Part shown: positions 34,622 through 43,660 of the stretch, one piece after another
Layout: every line of letters begins with the position of its first letter
How positions within the stretch are numbered: the stretch's first letter is position 1
Assembly (NCBI GenBank): GCA_964403885.1
Contig: CAYOHY010000008.1
Coordinates: forward strand, 1 to 64,000
Origin: CAYOHY01 sp964403885
Lineage (GTDB): Bacteria; Actinomycetota; Coriobacteriia; Anaerosomatales; PHET01
Direction: 5' to 3'
DNA: 64,000 nucleotides
Position numbers and translations under genes: made by a program
The notes under the pieces: model-generated
What the model saw: only the letters and a program-made list of their open reading frames with translations
What the model was told of the DNA's origin: nothing
Database searches by the model: none

Positions 34622-35206
34622 TCAGCCTTGCACGTACTCCTCGAGCATCCCGTGTCCGTCGATCACGCGCACATGGGCCAGCTGCGCGTTGTGGATGTGG
34701 AACGCCCAGATATCGGTCGACGAGAGGCCAAGAAGGTGAACGAGCCCCGCTCGGAAGACACCCCCATGCGTGACCACGACGTGTCGACCGCCCTGTGCAG
34801 CGATCTCGTCGAGAAACGCGGCAACGCGCGTCTCGATGTCGGCACGCGACTCTCCCCCGGGCGCGACCGGTTCGTCACGATTCCGGTAGTTGAAGGCGAG
34901 GCCCGCCTCTGAGATCTCCTCGTAGGTGTGTCCTTCGGCTTGGCCAAAGTCGAGCTCGAGAAGGCGTTCATCGATGCGCGCTTCGAGCGAACTGAGCGCG
35001 GCGGCCTTCTCGGCGAGCAGGCGGGCTCGCTCGAGCGGGCTCGCCCAGATGACCGCAGGCTCGAAGGCCGCGATCTTGGCCGGAACACGTGACAGCTGAA
35101 GACGACCCTCATGGGTGTAGGGAGAGTGGCCGCGCCCCACGAATCGACCGGAGACGTTGGCCTCGGTCTCGGGGTGACGGACGAGCAACACGTCAAGCTG
35201 CCGCAA
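34622..35206 (-). CDS. cobC: Histidine-phosphatase family, alpha-ribazole phosphatase (CobC) type
   Basis: A 194-residue histidine-phosphatase-fold protein with LLVRHPETEAN (RHP in place of the more common RHG) and the second catalytic His in VVVTHGG. Its partner gene is cobS, so removal of the 5'-phosphate from alpha-ribazole phosphate or cobalamin phosphate is the likely reaction. The proposed start is a TTG at 35206, one base after the cobS stop, with GGGGAG six bases upstream; homology begins three residues later. Confidence 0.78.
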   Translation of the reverse strand: MRQLDVLLVRHPETEANVSGRFVGRGHSPYTHEGRLQLSRVPAKIAAFEPAVIWASPLERARLLAEKAAALSSLEARIDERLLELDFGQAEGHTYEEISEAGLAFNYRNRDEPVAPGGESRADIETRVAAFLDEIAAQGGRHVVVTHGGVFRAGLVHLLGLSSTDIWAFHIHNAQLAHVRVIDGHGMLEEYVQG

Positions 35207-35207
35207 C

Positions 35208-35966
35208 TCAGGCTCCCCACAACAGCGCGGCGGCCGCCAGAAGCAGCGCCTCGCAGATGAGCACACTCGCCCCCATGATATCCCCCGTCACGCCACCTAC
35301 CTGACCGGAGAGCACGTGCGGAACGACGAGTGCAAGCACGATCGCTCCGCCGAGAAACGCCGCGCCGGCCACTCCCATGCCGACCCACAGAACCGCAGCG
35401 ACGGCGCCGATGACGGCCACGAACGGCACCACGCCTGCGACGGTGGGCCGAGACATCACACTGCGTCCCAGGCCGCCGTCGCGTGCGGGCGAGCCAAGCC
35501 ATGCAGCGAACGTCGCCGAGCTGCGTGCCAGGATGGGCACGACGAGCAGCGGCAGCTCATGGGGTCCGGACAGCAAAGAGGCGACGGCCGCGACCTCGAT
35601 GATGGCCACGAACGCCACCGCGGTCGCGCCGAACGCGCCGGTCGCGCTGTCCTTCATGATCTCGAGCCGACGCTCAGGCGTGTGCCCGCCCCACATGGCA
35701 TCAGCCACATCGGCAAGCCCGTCGAAGTGCAGGAACCTCGTGAGAAGCGCCCAGCCGGCAACCACGAGTGCGCCGATCACCATCGAGCCTCGCCCGTCCC
35801 ACGGCAGCCAGTGGACCAGATGCGCGACGGCCCAGGCCACGACGCCCAGGATGGCGCCTGCGAACGGGAACCAGCCGGCGACATCGGTGCGCTCCCCTTG
35901 CGGCCACCGGGACGGGGTGGGGATCAACGTGAGCAGCGAGATCGCGAGCCCGGCGTCACGGAGCAT
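35208..35966 (-). CDS. cobS: Adenosylcobinamide-GDP ribazoletransferase
   Basis: The 252-residue membrane protein has several hydrophobic helices and the CobS signature FLHFDGLADVADAMWGG near residue 80. It joins adenosyl-GDP-cobinamide and alpha-ribazole in the last part of cobalamin synthesis. It overlaps the end of rluB by 11 bases. Only cobS and cobC of the pathway are in the window. Confidence 0.93.
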   Translation of the reverse strand: MLRDAGLAISLLTLIPTPSRWPQGERTDVAGWFPFAGAILGVVAWAVAHLVHWLPWDGRGSMVIGALVVAGWALLTRFLHFDGLADVADAMWGGHTPERRLEIMKDSATGAFGATAVAFVAIIEVAAVASLLSGPHELPLLVVPILARSSATFAAWLGSPARDGGLGRSVMSRPTVAGVVPFVAVIGAVAAVLWVGMGVAGAAFLGGAIVLALVVPHVLSGQVGGVTGDIMGASVLICEALLLAAAALLWGA

Positions 35967-36768
35967 GCGGACCGTCCATCTCGGTGGCCTCGCGCAGTGA
36001 AGCGACCTCCTCGGCGGTCAGATGGCGCCATGCAGACGGATCGAGAGTGCCAAGCGACACCGGGCCGAAGGACACGCGTTCGAGATCGATGACCGGGTGC
36101 GAGAGCGCCGAGAACATACGGCGCACCTGGCGCTTTCGGCCTTCTCGGATGGTGATCTCCATGAGGGCGACCGCCTCGCCGCGCCGGATGGTGCGCACGA
36201 TCGCGGGGGCGGTGATGCCGTCGTCGAGCTCGATGCCCTCACGCAGGCGCTGCGCGTCCGCCACATCAGGGATGCCGTCGACCAGCGCGTGGTAGGTCTT
36301 GGGAACCTTCCAGCGCGGATGCAACAGGCGATGCGACAGCTCGCCGTCGGTGGTGAACAGCAGCAGTCCCGTCGAGTCGAAGTCGAGACGTCCCACGGGG
36401 AAGAGCCCCGGATACTCCGAAGCGGGGATGAGCGATGCGACGGTCGGCCGCCCCTGCGGGTCCGACATGGTGGTGACCACGCCGCGCGGCTTGTTGAGCG
36501 CCAAGTAGACCGGCTGCCCGCTCAGCGCCACGACGCGGCCATCGACCGTGACCGTGTCGACCAGCGGATCGACCTTGGCGCCAAGCGACGTGACGACCTC
36601 ACCGTTGACCGCGACGCGGCCGGCGGTCATGAGGTCCTCGCTCCCCCGCCTGGACGCCACACCGGCACGGGCGAGGAACTTCTGGACACGCATCGGCACC
36701 ACACGCTCGCCGTCGGTCCCGGCGTCGCGTCCAGCCTCCCGGCGGTCGCTGTCGTTGTGGTCCGTCAC
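35956..36768 (-). CDS. rluB: 23S rRNA pseudouridine synthase (RluB type)
   Basis: The 270-residue protein has an N-terminal S4 RNA-binding domain (about 25-75) and a RsuA/RluB-type pseudouridine synthase domain with the catalytic Asp in VGRLDFDSTGLLLFT. It modifies large-subunit rRNA. A charged 25-residue N-terminal extension precedes the S4 domain. The GTG start is four bases after scpB; the scpA-scpB-rluB order is widely conserved. Confidence 0.92.
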   Translation of the reverse strand: MTDHNDSDRREAGRDAGTDGERVVPMRVQKFLARAGVASRRGSEDLMTAGRVAVNGEVVTSLGAKVDPLVDTVTVDGRVVALSGQPVYLALNKPRGVVTTMSDPQGRPTVASLIPASEYPGLFPVGRLDFDSTGLLLFTTDGELSHRLLHPRWKVPKTYHALVDGIPDVADAQRLREGIELDDGITAPAIVRTIRRGEAVALMEITIREGRKRQVRRMFSALSHPVIDLERVSFGPVSLGTLDPSAWRHLTAEEVASLREATEMDGPHAP

Positions 36769-36771
36769 GCG

Positions 36772-37395
36772 CTAATCGACCTCGGCGATCTCTTCTTCGC
36801 CGTCGTCATCGATGTCGATCGACGGGCCTTCGGTGGCCGAGAGACGATCGCGGATCGCACGCTCGGTGTCCTCGTCTGGCGCGAACTCAGCGAGCGGGGG
36901 CAGATCGGCGATGTCTTTGAGGCCGAACTTCTCGAGGAAGGTGCGGGTGGTGCCGTACAGGATCGCGTTGCCCTGGTTGCGGTCACGACCCACCTCGCGC
37001 ACGAGACCCTTCTCGATGAGGGAGGAGACGACGCCCTCTGAGTTGACGCCACGCACCGCGTTGACGCCCGCACGCGTGACGGGCTGGTGGTATGCGATGA
37101 CCGCGAGGGCCTCAAGGGCGGCCTGTGACAGCCGGCGGGTATCCCATGACAGGACGTACGCCTCGATGACGTCGTGATGCGCGGGATGGGTGTACATGCG
37201 CCACCCGCCCGCGACCTCGCGCAGCTGGAATCCGCGATTCTGCTCGCGGTACTCCTCGGCGAGGTCCGCGAGCACCGACTCGACCTCTCCCGGTGACGCC
37301 TCGAGGGTACGGGCGAGGCGAGCCGCCGATACCGGCTCATCGCTCACGAACAGCAGCGCCTCCACCGCTCCGCGGATGGACAGGGCCTCAGTCAT
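36772..37395 (-). CDS. scpB: Segregation and condensation protein ScpB
   Basis: A 207-residue protein with two winged helices, including the family segment ALEALAVIAYHQPVTRA and the RGV-S-GV stretch. It forms the kleisin complex with ScpA and SMC for chromosome organisation. An acidic C-terminal tail of ~25 residues follows. The ATG at 37395 is supported by AAGGAGG; it overlaps the scpA stop by eight bases. Confidence 0.93.
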   Translation of the reverse strand: MTEALSIRGAVEALLFVSDEPVSAARLARTLEASPGEVESVLADLAEEYREQNRGFQLREVAGGWRMYTHPAHHDVIEAYVLSWDTRRLSQAALEALAVIAYHQPVTRAGVNAVRGVNSEGVVSSLIEKGLVREVGRDRNQGNAILYGTTRTFLEKFGLKDIADLPPLAEFAPDEDTERAIRDRLSATEGPSIDIDDDGEEEIAEVD

Positions 37396-38170
37396 CGAGT
37401 TCCTCCTTGTTGAAGCCGCGAGCGATGGCTTCGTCTTCGTCGAGATGAGAGACGGTGATCTCGCCAAAGAGCGCGTCTTGCACGATATCGACGAGTCCAC
37501 GCTTGTAGAGCTCAAGGATCGCAAGGAAGGTCACCACGACGACCTCGGGCGTGGCCTCCGCCCCCACGAGTTCCGAGAAGCGGGCGACGCCTGAACGCGA
37601 GATGTGGCGGCGCACGCTCTCGGCGTGCAGCTCGAGCGAGATGGGCATCGAGGCCACGTGCTCGGCCTCGAGCAAGAAGACCTCGCGCTTGTGCTGAAGG
37701 TCCGCACAGATGAGCGCCAGCGCGTGAAGCGTGAGTCCTTCGAGGTAGTCCGGCATGAGCCCCAGGAACTGCGGCTCGAGTCCCGACTGCCGCGGGTGCA
37801 TGTGGTCTTCGTTCTCCATGCGCTGGGAGAGCTCGGCTGCCGCGTTCTTGAACTGCTTGTACGCGAGCAGACGCGCCACGAGGATGTCGCGAGCCTCCTC
37901 GGGTGAGAGATCGTCGAGCTCGTCGCCGATGTAGATCTCCTGCCGAGGCAGCAGCGACGAAGCCTTGATCTCGAGCAGCGTGGCTGCGAGCAGAAGGAAC
38001 TCACTCGCGACGTCGAGGTCGAGATCCGACATCCGCTCGATGTGCTCCAAGTACTGGTCCGCCACCTCGGAGATCGAGATCGCGCTGACGTCGAGCTTCT
38101 GACGCGACACGAGGTGCAGCAACAGGTCGAAAGGACCCTCGAAGACCTCTGTCTTGACGGTGTAGCTCAC
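37388..38170 (-). CDS. scpA: Segregation and condensation protein ScpA (kleisin)
   Basis: The 260-residue kleisin starts with the typical VFEGPFDLLLHLV and has the conserved LAATLLEIKASSLLP helix and a C-terminal winged helix that would bind SMC. The GTG start lies 12 bases after trpS with only a weak ribosome site. Regions between are charged helices as expected. Confidence 0.93.
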   Translation of the reverse strand: MSYTVKTEVFEGPFDLLLHLVSRQKLDVSAISISEVADQYLEHIERMSDLDLDVASEFLLLAATLLEIKASSLLPRQEIYIGDELDDLSPEEARDILVARLLAYKQFKNAAAELSQRMENEDHMHPRQSGLEPQFLGLMPDYLEGLTLHALALICADLQHKREVFLLEAEHVASMPISLELHAESVRRHISRSGVARFSELVGAEATPEVVVVTFLAILELYKRGLVDIVQDALFGEITVSHLDEDEAIARGFNKEELDD

Positions 38171-38182
38171 GAAACGGCCGTC

Positions 38183-39259
38183 TTACTCGGCGTCGAGGAA
38201 GCTGGGGTGCGACTCATCGAGCTCGACACCGGCCTCACGTCGCTCGATGCCGGCAGACAGCTCAGTGCGCGGGTCAAGGCCGATGAGCTCGCGGCACGTG
38301 GCGACGACACCGCTCGTGACCGGCTTGGCCTTGGCGGCGCCACCTGCGAGCACCTCGGCGGCGAAGCCGGGGGTCGCGGCGAGCTCGGCACGGCGCTCCT
38401 GGAAGGGCGTCAGGTAGGCGACCAGATCGTCGGCGAGCTTCTTCTTGTGCGCCACACAGCCACACTCGGCCTTGCGGCAGCACGAATCCCACTCGGCGAT
38501 CTCGCCGGCATCGGCGATGAGCTTGTGGACCTGGTGGAGCGGGCAGATGTCGGGGTCGCCCGGATCGGTCTTGAGCTTGCGCGCGGGGTCGGTCATGAAG
38601 CTCATGACCTTGGCGCGGATCTCATCGGCGGGGTCGCTGATGAAGATCGAGTTGCCGTAGCTCTTCGACATCTTGCGGCCGTCGGTACCCGGGACGCGGG
38701 CGCCCTCCGTGGCGATGATCGCCTGCGGCTCGACAAGGAAGTCGCCATAGGTGTTGTTGAAGCGGCGCACGATCTCGCGGGTGAGCTCGAGGTGCGGAAG
38801 CTGGTCCTCGCCCACCGGAACGGCATCGGCGAGAACGATCGCGATGTCGGCGGCCTGCAGTGCCGGATAGAGGAAGAAGCCCACGTTGCCTAGGTCTTTG
38901 CTCGTGATCTGGGCGCGCTGCTCCTTGTAGCTGGGCGTGCGCTCGAGCCACGGCATTGGCAGAACCATGCTGAAGAACAGCATCAGCTCGGCGACCTCGG
39001 GGACGTCGCTTTGGCGGTAGATGGTGCAGATGTTGGGATCGAGGCCGGCGGCGCACCAGTCGAGCACCATCTCCTCGGTGAAGACACCCACGTTGCTGGG
39101 ATCTTGCCAGTCGCTCGTGAGCGCGTGGAAGTCCGCGATGAAGTAGTAGGCATCGTAGTCATGCTGCATCTGCAGCATGTTCTGGAGGTTGCCGAACCAG
39201 TGTCCCAGGTGGAGCTTGCCGGTGGGACGGTAGCCGGTGAGCGTACGCTTCTTGGTCAC
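38183..39259 (-). CDS. trpS: Tryptophanyl-tRNA synthetase with Fe-S-type cysteine cluster
   Basis: The 358-residue class I synthetase has the HIGH-equivalent KLHLGHW and KMSKS at 196-200. In the insertion that carries a [4Fe-4S] cluster in Thermotoga maritima TrpRS, this protein has Cys239, Cys260, Cys261, Cys266, Cys268 and His271. The spacing matches the Thermotoga pattern at Cys239, Cys261 and Cys268, but the fourth ligand position is His271 rather than Cys. The start is a GTG; a TACAAT hexamer at 39301-39306 (minus strand) may be its -10. It heads the scpA-scpB-rluB-cobS-cobC run. Confidence 0.93.
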   Translation of the reverse strand: MTKKRTLTGYRPTGKLHLGHWFGNLQNMLQMQHDYDAYYFIADFHALTSDWQDPSNVGVFTEEMVLDWCAAGLDPNICTIYRQSDVPEVAELMLFFSMVLPMPWLERTPSYKEQRAQITSKDLGNVGFFLYPALQAADIAIVLADAVPVGEDQLPHLELTREIVRRFNNTYGDFLVEPQAIIATEGARVPGTDGRKMSKSYGNSIFISDPADEIRAKVMSFMTDPARKLKTDPGDPDICPLHQVHKLIADAGEIAEWDSCCRKAECGCVAHKKKLADDLVAYLTPFQERRAELAATPGFAAEVLAGGAAKAKPVTSGVVATCRELIGLDPRTELSAGIERREAGVELDESHPSFLDAE

Positions 39260-39421
39260 GCGCGGAGATCCCCTCGTAGGCGGATGAACAGGCGGGGTTG
39301 ATTGTAGCGCAGCATGCGGTCATCCGTTGGGCTGAACGGTAGGCCCACGCACCGCTCGCGCGGGTAGATACTCACCAGTCGTCCCGATGCGCAGCGTTGA
39401 TGTGCTCGGAGGTGGTCTGCC

Positions 39422-40354
39422 ATGCGGAGAACGACACTGATCGCCGCGGTTCTCGCGGTCTTGCTCCTGTCCATTCCTGCAACCGCTCAGGCGCTGAAGT
39501 GGAAATACCCGCTCTACAGCGTCGCACACGCAAGTGACGGGATGGGACTGACCAACGGCTCGCTGTCACTGCATCGAGCGTTCACGTCGCGCCACGCGAT
39601 GCTCGACTCGTTCGTGATCTACGGGACCACCTACACCTGGACGCGCCCAGCGGACTCGACGTTCCTGATCTCACCCTGGACGAGCTCGTCGGTCACCGGC
39701 TGCGGCGACTGCCACTCGACGATCAGCATGGGCGGCTCGACCCCTGCGAGCGGCTACCCTGACCCGTACGAGTCCTTGCGGCTGGACGACACCTCTGCCA
39801 ACGGGATGTCTTCAACCACCGTGATCTGCGCCAAGTGCCACGACCTGCTCAACGGCTCGACGTGGAGCAACATCGTCCACGACAGTGACAAGCACCGTGG
39901 CGCGACCGGACAGTGCGTCTCGTGCCACCTGCAGCTCCCGCACGGCGGCGGTCTGCCCCGCCTTCTGGGGTACGCGCAGGATCCGTCGCCGTATTCGACG
40001 CTCACCACCGGCCTCGCCGGGATACGCCTTCAGGCCTACACCCCCACGTCGTGGCGAAGGAGCGACTGCACGTCGCAATGCCACGCGCGCTCGTTCGCGT
40101 CGTGGCCCAGTGGGGGCTCGGTGGCCGGGACGGTTCACCTGGCCGACGGGTCGCCTGCGATCGACGCGACGGTGACCGTGGGTGTGCAGCAGTCCAAGAC
40201 GGGCACCGCCGGCACGTACCGGATCGACAACGTCGGTGTGGGCTACACCGCCGCGCGCTTCGAGCTCGCTGGGTACGCGTCTGCCGTCGTGAACGTGACG
40301 GTGACCGGCGGTGCGATATCGGCCGCCGACGCGACGCTCACTCCCACGCCCTAG
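39422..40354 (+). CDS. Secreted tetrahaem c-type cytochrome with C-terminal beta-sandwich domain
   Basis: A 310-residue protein with a clear signal peptide (basic start, hydrophobic core, ATAQA cleavage near residue 24). Four haem-binding motifs are visible: CGDCH at 94-98, CAKCH at 136-140, CVSCH at 165-169, and an unusual CTSQCH at 216-221 with three residues between the cysteines. Free histidines are present for axial ligation. Residues ~234-305 look like a carboxypeptidase-regulatory-like beta-sandwich, a repeat often used in cell-surface proteins. Extracytoplasmic electron transfer is likely. The gene stands alone on the plus strand, with GGAGG nine bases before the ATG, and converges with the M50 protease gene. 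Confidence 0.85.
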   Translation: MRRTTLIAAVLAVLLLSIPATAQALKWKYPLYSVAHASDGMGLTNGSLSLHRAFTSRHAMLDSFVIYGTTYTWTRPADSTFLISPWTSSSVTGCGDCHSTISMGGSTPASGYPDPYESLRLDDTSANGMSSTTVICAKCHDLLNGSTWSNIVHDSDKHRGATGQCVSCHLQLPHGGGLPRLLGYAQDPSPYSTLTTGLAGIRLQAYTPTSWRRSDCTSQCHARSFASWPSGGSVAGTVHLADGSPAIDATVTVGVQQSKTGTAGTYRIDNVGVGYTAARFELAGYASAVVNVTVTGGAISAADATLTPTP

Positions 40355-40357
40355 CGC

Positions 40358-41011
40358 CTAGCCCGGCAGCAAGAACCGCATCAGAGGATAGACCGTCGCC
40401 GAGAAGTACGCGCCGATCGGGTCGATCCTCGTCACGCTGGGCACCACCCACAGCAGCACGAGAAGGATCGGGAACGAGTAGCGCTGCAAGCGGTACCAGG
40501 TCCCTATCGCTGAGTCCGGCAGGAAGATCGGGATGATGCTGGAGCCGTCCAGCGGCGGGATCGGGATGAGGTTGAAGAACATCAGCACGAGGTTCGTCTG
40601 CACGAGCATCGTTCCGATGACGTAGACAGCGTATTGCGCCGAACCCGAGGGCATCGCCAAAGCGGCGATCCACGCGAGCGCCGAGCCCACCAGTGCCAAG
40701 GCGAGGTTCGCAGCGGGACCCGCGATGCCGGTGATCAGGTCACCCTTGCGGATGTCCTTGAAGTAGTTGGGGTTGACCGGCACCGGCTTCGCGTAGCCAA
40801 AGATCGGCGCGCCGCCGGCCCACAGCAACAGCGGCAGCAGCACGGTGCCAAACGGGTCGATGTGCTTCAGCGGGTTGAGCGAGAGCCTGCCCGCGTTCTT
40901 GGCAGTGGGGTCTCCCAGCCGATACGCCGCATATCCGTGCATGTACTCGTGAAAGGTGATCGACGGCAGAAGCAGCACGAGCCACAAGACCGTCTGGGTG
41001 TCGAACTTCAC
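40358..41011 (-). CDS. Site-2-protease-type membrane metalloprotease (M50)
   Basis: A 217-residue polytopic membrane protein with the zinc motif HEYMH near residue 21 and the third-ligand motif NLIPIPPLDG near residue 148. It is the compact M50B form without a PDZ domain, often called a rhomboid-unrelated intramembrane protease. Its substrate is unknown. The GTG start overlaps the stop of the CCA-transferase gene by four bases. Confidence 0.88.
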   Translation of the reverse strand: MKFDTQTVLWLVLLLPSITFHEYMHGYAAYRLGDPTAKNAGRLSLNPLKHIDPFGTVLLPLLLWAGGAPIFGYAKPVPVNPNYFKDIRKGDLITGIAGPAANLALALVGSALAWIAALAMPSGSAQYAVYVIGTMLVQTNLVLMFFNLIPIPPLDGSSIIPIFLPDSAIGTWYRLQRYSFPILLVLLWVVPSVTRIDPIGAYFSATVYPLMRFLLPG

Positions 41012-43647
41012 TCGGAAGCGTCCTTTCGTGGCCCCGTGAGGCCCTGTCGCGCCACCAGGCGCCGGAGGTTGGCCAACTCTGCCTCACGACCCACTGCACG
41101 TGCATCCAGCCTGTCGTCGCGAGCCTGAGCGAGTATAGCCGAGAAGACCTCGCTGGGAGCCACACCCATGGCGATGAGGTCGTGGCCCGACACCGCGGGC
41201 TTCACACAGGCGACGACGGTCGCGAAGCGCTCGAGCCGCTCGCGAGCAAGCTCACTCCCCTTCGCCCACAGCACCGCGACGGACTCGGGGGGCAGCGGGT
41301 CCACCAGTCGGTAGAGCCTTGAGTCGCGCATGGGACGCTTGTCGGCTAGCGCGCGCAACGCAGCCTGCCCATGGATCGCGAGCGCACGGGAGGGCTCGGC
41401 ATGCTCACGGCCGATGCGGAAGTGGGTGATCCAGCGCTCCATCGCTCGGTCGCCCGACAACGTCGCCAGGCCGGCTATCAGCGTGGACAGCCGATTGACC
41501 CGTCGGCAGTACCTCGGAGCGAACTGCGCGAGCGACAGCTCGACGGCACGAAGGACCGTGAGCGCCTCAGCCGTCGACGAGCCGTCGGGCAGCAGCTCAG
41601 CAAGCGCCTCGAGCTCTGCGAGCCGCTCGAGCACAGCCGCGGGGTCACCCTCGCCAAGGATGTCGTAGAGCTCCTCACGCACACGGGCGCCGGAGACCTC
41701 GGCGAGCATCCCGAGCTCAGCCGCGCGCCGAGCGAGCCCTTCGGTCGAGGAGTCCATGCGAAAGCCGTAGCGACACTCGAAACGCGCCGCGCGCAAGACG
41801 CGCGTGGGGTCATCGACGAACGACAGCGTGTGCATGACGCGAATCGACCCGCGCCGCAGGTCCGACAGGCCACCAAAGGGATCGGCGATCACGCCGAAGC
41901 AGTCCGGGTCGATGCACGCCGACATGGCGTTGATGGTGAAGTCCCTTCGGAAGAGGTCCTGACGAAGGGACGAACGCTCCACGGTGGGCAGAGCGCCTGG
42001 CTTGGTGTAGTACTCGGTGCGACTGCTCGCCACATCCACGTGGAAGTCGCGCGAGAAGACGAGCACCGCCGTGCCAAAGCGCCGATGGACCTTCACCCGA
42101 GCACCCATGTCTGCCGCGGCGGCCTGGGCGAATGCGACACCGTCGCCTTCGACCACGATGTCGATGTCGAGATTGGGCCGCCCAAGCACCATGTCGCGCA
42201 CGAATCCGCCCACCACGTGGGCGACGAACCCCTGCTCGTCGGCGATGGTGCCCAGTCGCCTGAGCGCCGAGCGGACCTCGGGCGGCAGGAGGGTCTCGAC
42301 ACTCGAAAGGAACTGCTCGGTCGCATGCGGATGCGCCCGCGCGAGTCTGCGGTCGAGATAGGCATCGCCGTGCTCTGCGCGCAAGACGTCCTTACGTGTC
42401 ACGATCCCCACGAGTTCGCCCTGGGCGACCACCGGAACGCGCCCTATCCCGCGCGAAGCGAGCATGCGTTCGAGCTCAGCGAGGTCCACCCCGGGGCCCA
42501 CCGTCACGATGTCGCGACCCATGAAGCCCTTGACCGGCGCATGACCGAGCCGATGGCGCATCGCCTTGTCGGCGTCCTTTCGAGTCACCATCCCCAGCAG
42601 CTGGCCGTTCTGGCACACCGGCAGTCCCCCGTGACCCCACCGCGACATCTGCTCGGCGGCGTCGCGCATCGAGGTCTCGGGTCCGATGGTCCTCACCGGC
42701 GAGCTCATGATGTCCGCCGCTCGCAGTGGTGGCCTGACCACCGCTTCGAGGGCCGCGCGCACGCGCACGAGCGCCTCGTCGATGGTGATGTCGCGAAAGC
42801 CCGCCGATGCGGCCTGCGCATGTCCGCCGCCGCCCACACGAGCCATCACCGCGCCCACGTCGATCTCGGCGATGCGCGAGCGCGCGACCACCTGGAGCCG
42901 CTCCGGCATGCGCACCACAGCGATCGCCACGCGAAAGCCCATGTCCTCGACCACGTAGTGCGTGAGCACGCTCGCCGAGTCCACGTAGTCGTCTGCCTCG
43001 GCGGTGCCGACGGCGATCTGCTGGCCGTTGACGTCCCACGTCACCAGTGACGCCTGAAGCTGAGCGAGCAACCGGGTCTGCGCGGGATCGAGCGTGCGTG
43101 CGAGGAACTGGTTGAGCACCTCGATGTCGGCCCCTACCGCCATGAGCCACGCGGCCGCATCGGCGTCATAGGCGGTGGCTCCAGGATACGTGAGCGACCC
43201 GGTGTCCTCGTGGATGCCCAGCAGCATGACCGACGCCTCGAGTGGCGTGAGTTCGATGCCGCGCGACTTGATCTCGTGCACGAGGATGGAGGTGGTGGCC
43301 CCTACCTCGACGCTTCGGTCGTCAGCGCCCTCGATATCACCCTCCTGCGGCGGGTGGTGGTCGTACACGATGACATCGACGCCCGGGCGGCGCGCCACTC
43401 CCGCGAGCTCGCCCAGCCGGTCGGGATCACGGGTGTCGACCATGACCACCGAGTCGACCTCGCCCGTGTCCAGACCTCTCAGGTCGACGAAGTCCAAGAA
43501 CTCCTCGTGCAGGTTGTGAAACGTCCGCACGTTGGCGTTCTGGCTGCCCAGAAACACCCCCTTGGCACCGGGGAACAGCTTGGTGGCCGCCACCGTGGCG
43601 GCGTAGGCGTCGAAGTCCGGGTTGGCGTGTCCGACGACGATGCGCAC
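41008..43647 (-). CDS. DHH-CBS-CBS-tRNA nucleotidyltransferase fusion
   Basis: The 879-residue protein joins three functions. Residues 1-300 are a DHH/DHHA1 phosphoesterase, with GHANPDFDAYA, VDTRD, DHHP at 96-99 and GGGGH at 273-277. Two CBS domains follow at about 312-360 and 376-425. From about 455 there is a class II nucleotidyltransferase with GGFVRD at 480-485 and the catalytic DID at 494-496, then RRDFTINAM and the RNA-binding helices. Such fusions are known in some bacteria, where split enzymes add A or CC separately; whether this one adds A, CC or CCA cannot be told. The CBS pair suggests control by adenine nucleotides. Confidence 0.9.
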   Translation of the reverse strand: MRIVVGHANPDFDAYAATVAATKLFPGAKGVFLGSQNANVRTFHNLHEEFLDFVDLRGLDTGEVDSVVMVDTRDPDRLGELAGVARRPGVDVIVYDHHPPQEGDIEGADDRSVEVGATTSILVHEIKSRGIELTPLEASVMLLGIHEDTGSLTYPGATAYDADAAAWLMAVGADIEVLNQFLARTLDPAQTRLLAQLQASLVTWDVNGQQIAVGTAEADDYVDSASVLTHYVVEDMGFRVAIAVVRMPERLQVVARSRIAEIDVGAVMARVGGGGHAQAASAGFRDITIDEALVRVRAALEAVVRPPLRAADIMSSPVRTIGPETSMRDAAEQMSRWGHGGLPVCQNGQLLGMVTRKDADKAMRHRLGHAPVKGFMGRDIVTVGPGVDLAELERMLASRGIGRVPVVAQGELVGIVTRKDVLRAEHGDAYLDRRLARAHPHATEQFLSSVETLLPPEVRSALRRLGTIADEQGFVAHVVGGFVRDMVLGRPNLDIDIVVEGDGVAFAQAAAADMGARVKVHRRFGTAVLVFSRDFHVDVASSRTEYYTKPGALPTVERSSLRQDLFRRDFTINAMSACIDPDCFGVIADPFGGLSDLRRGSIRVMHTLSFVDDPTRVLRAARFECRYGFRMDSSTEGLARRAAELGMLAEVSGARVREELYDILGEGDPAAVLERLAELEALAELLPDGSSTAEALTVLRAVELSLAQFAPRYCRRVNRLSTLIAGLATLSGDRAMERWITHFRIGREHAEPSRALAIHGQAALRALADKRPMRDSRLYRLVDPLPPESVAVLWAKGSELARERLERFATVVACVKPAVSGHDLIAMGVAPSEVFSAILAQARDDRLDARAVGREAELANLRRLVARQGLTGPRKDASE

Positions 43648-43660
43648 GGCTGCCGCCCGA

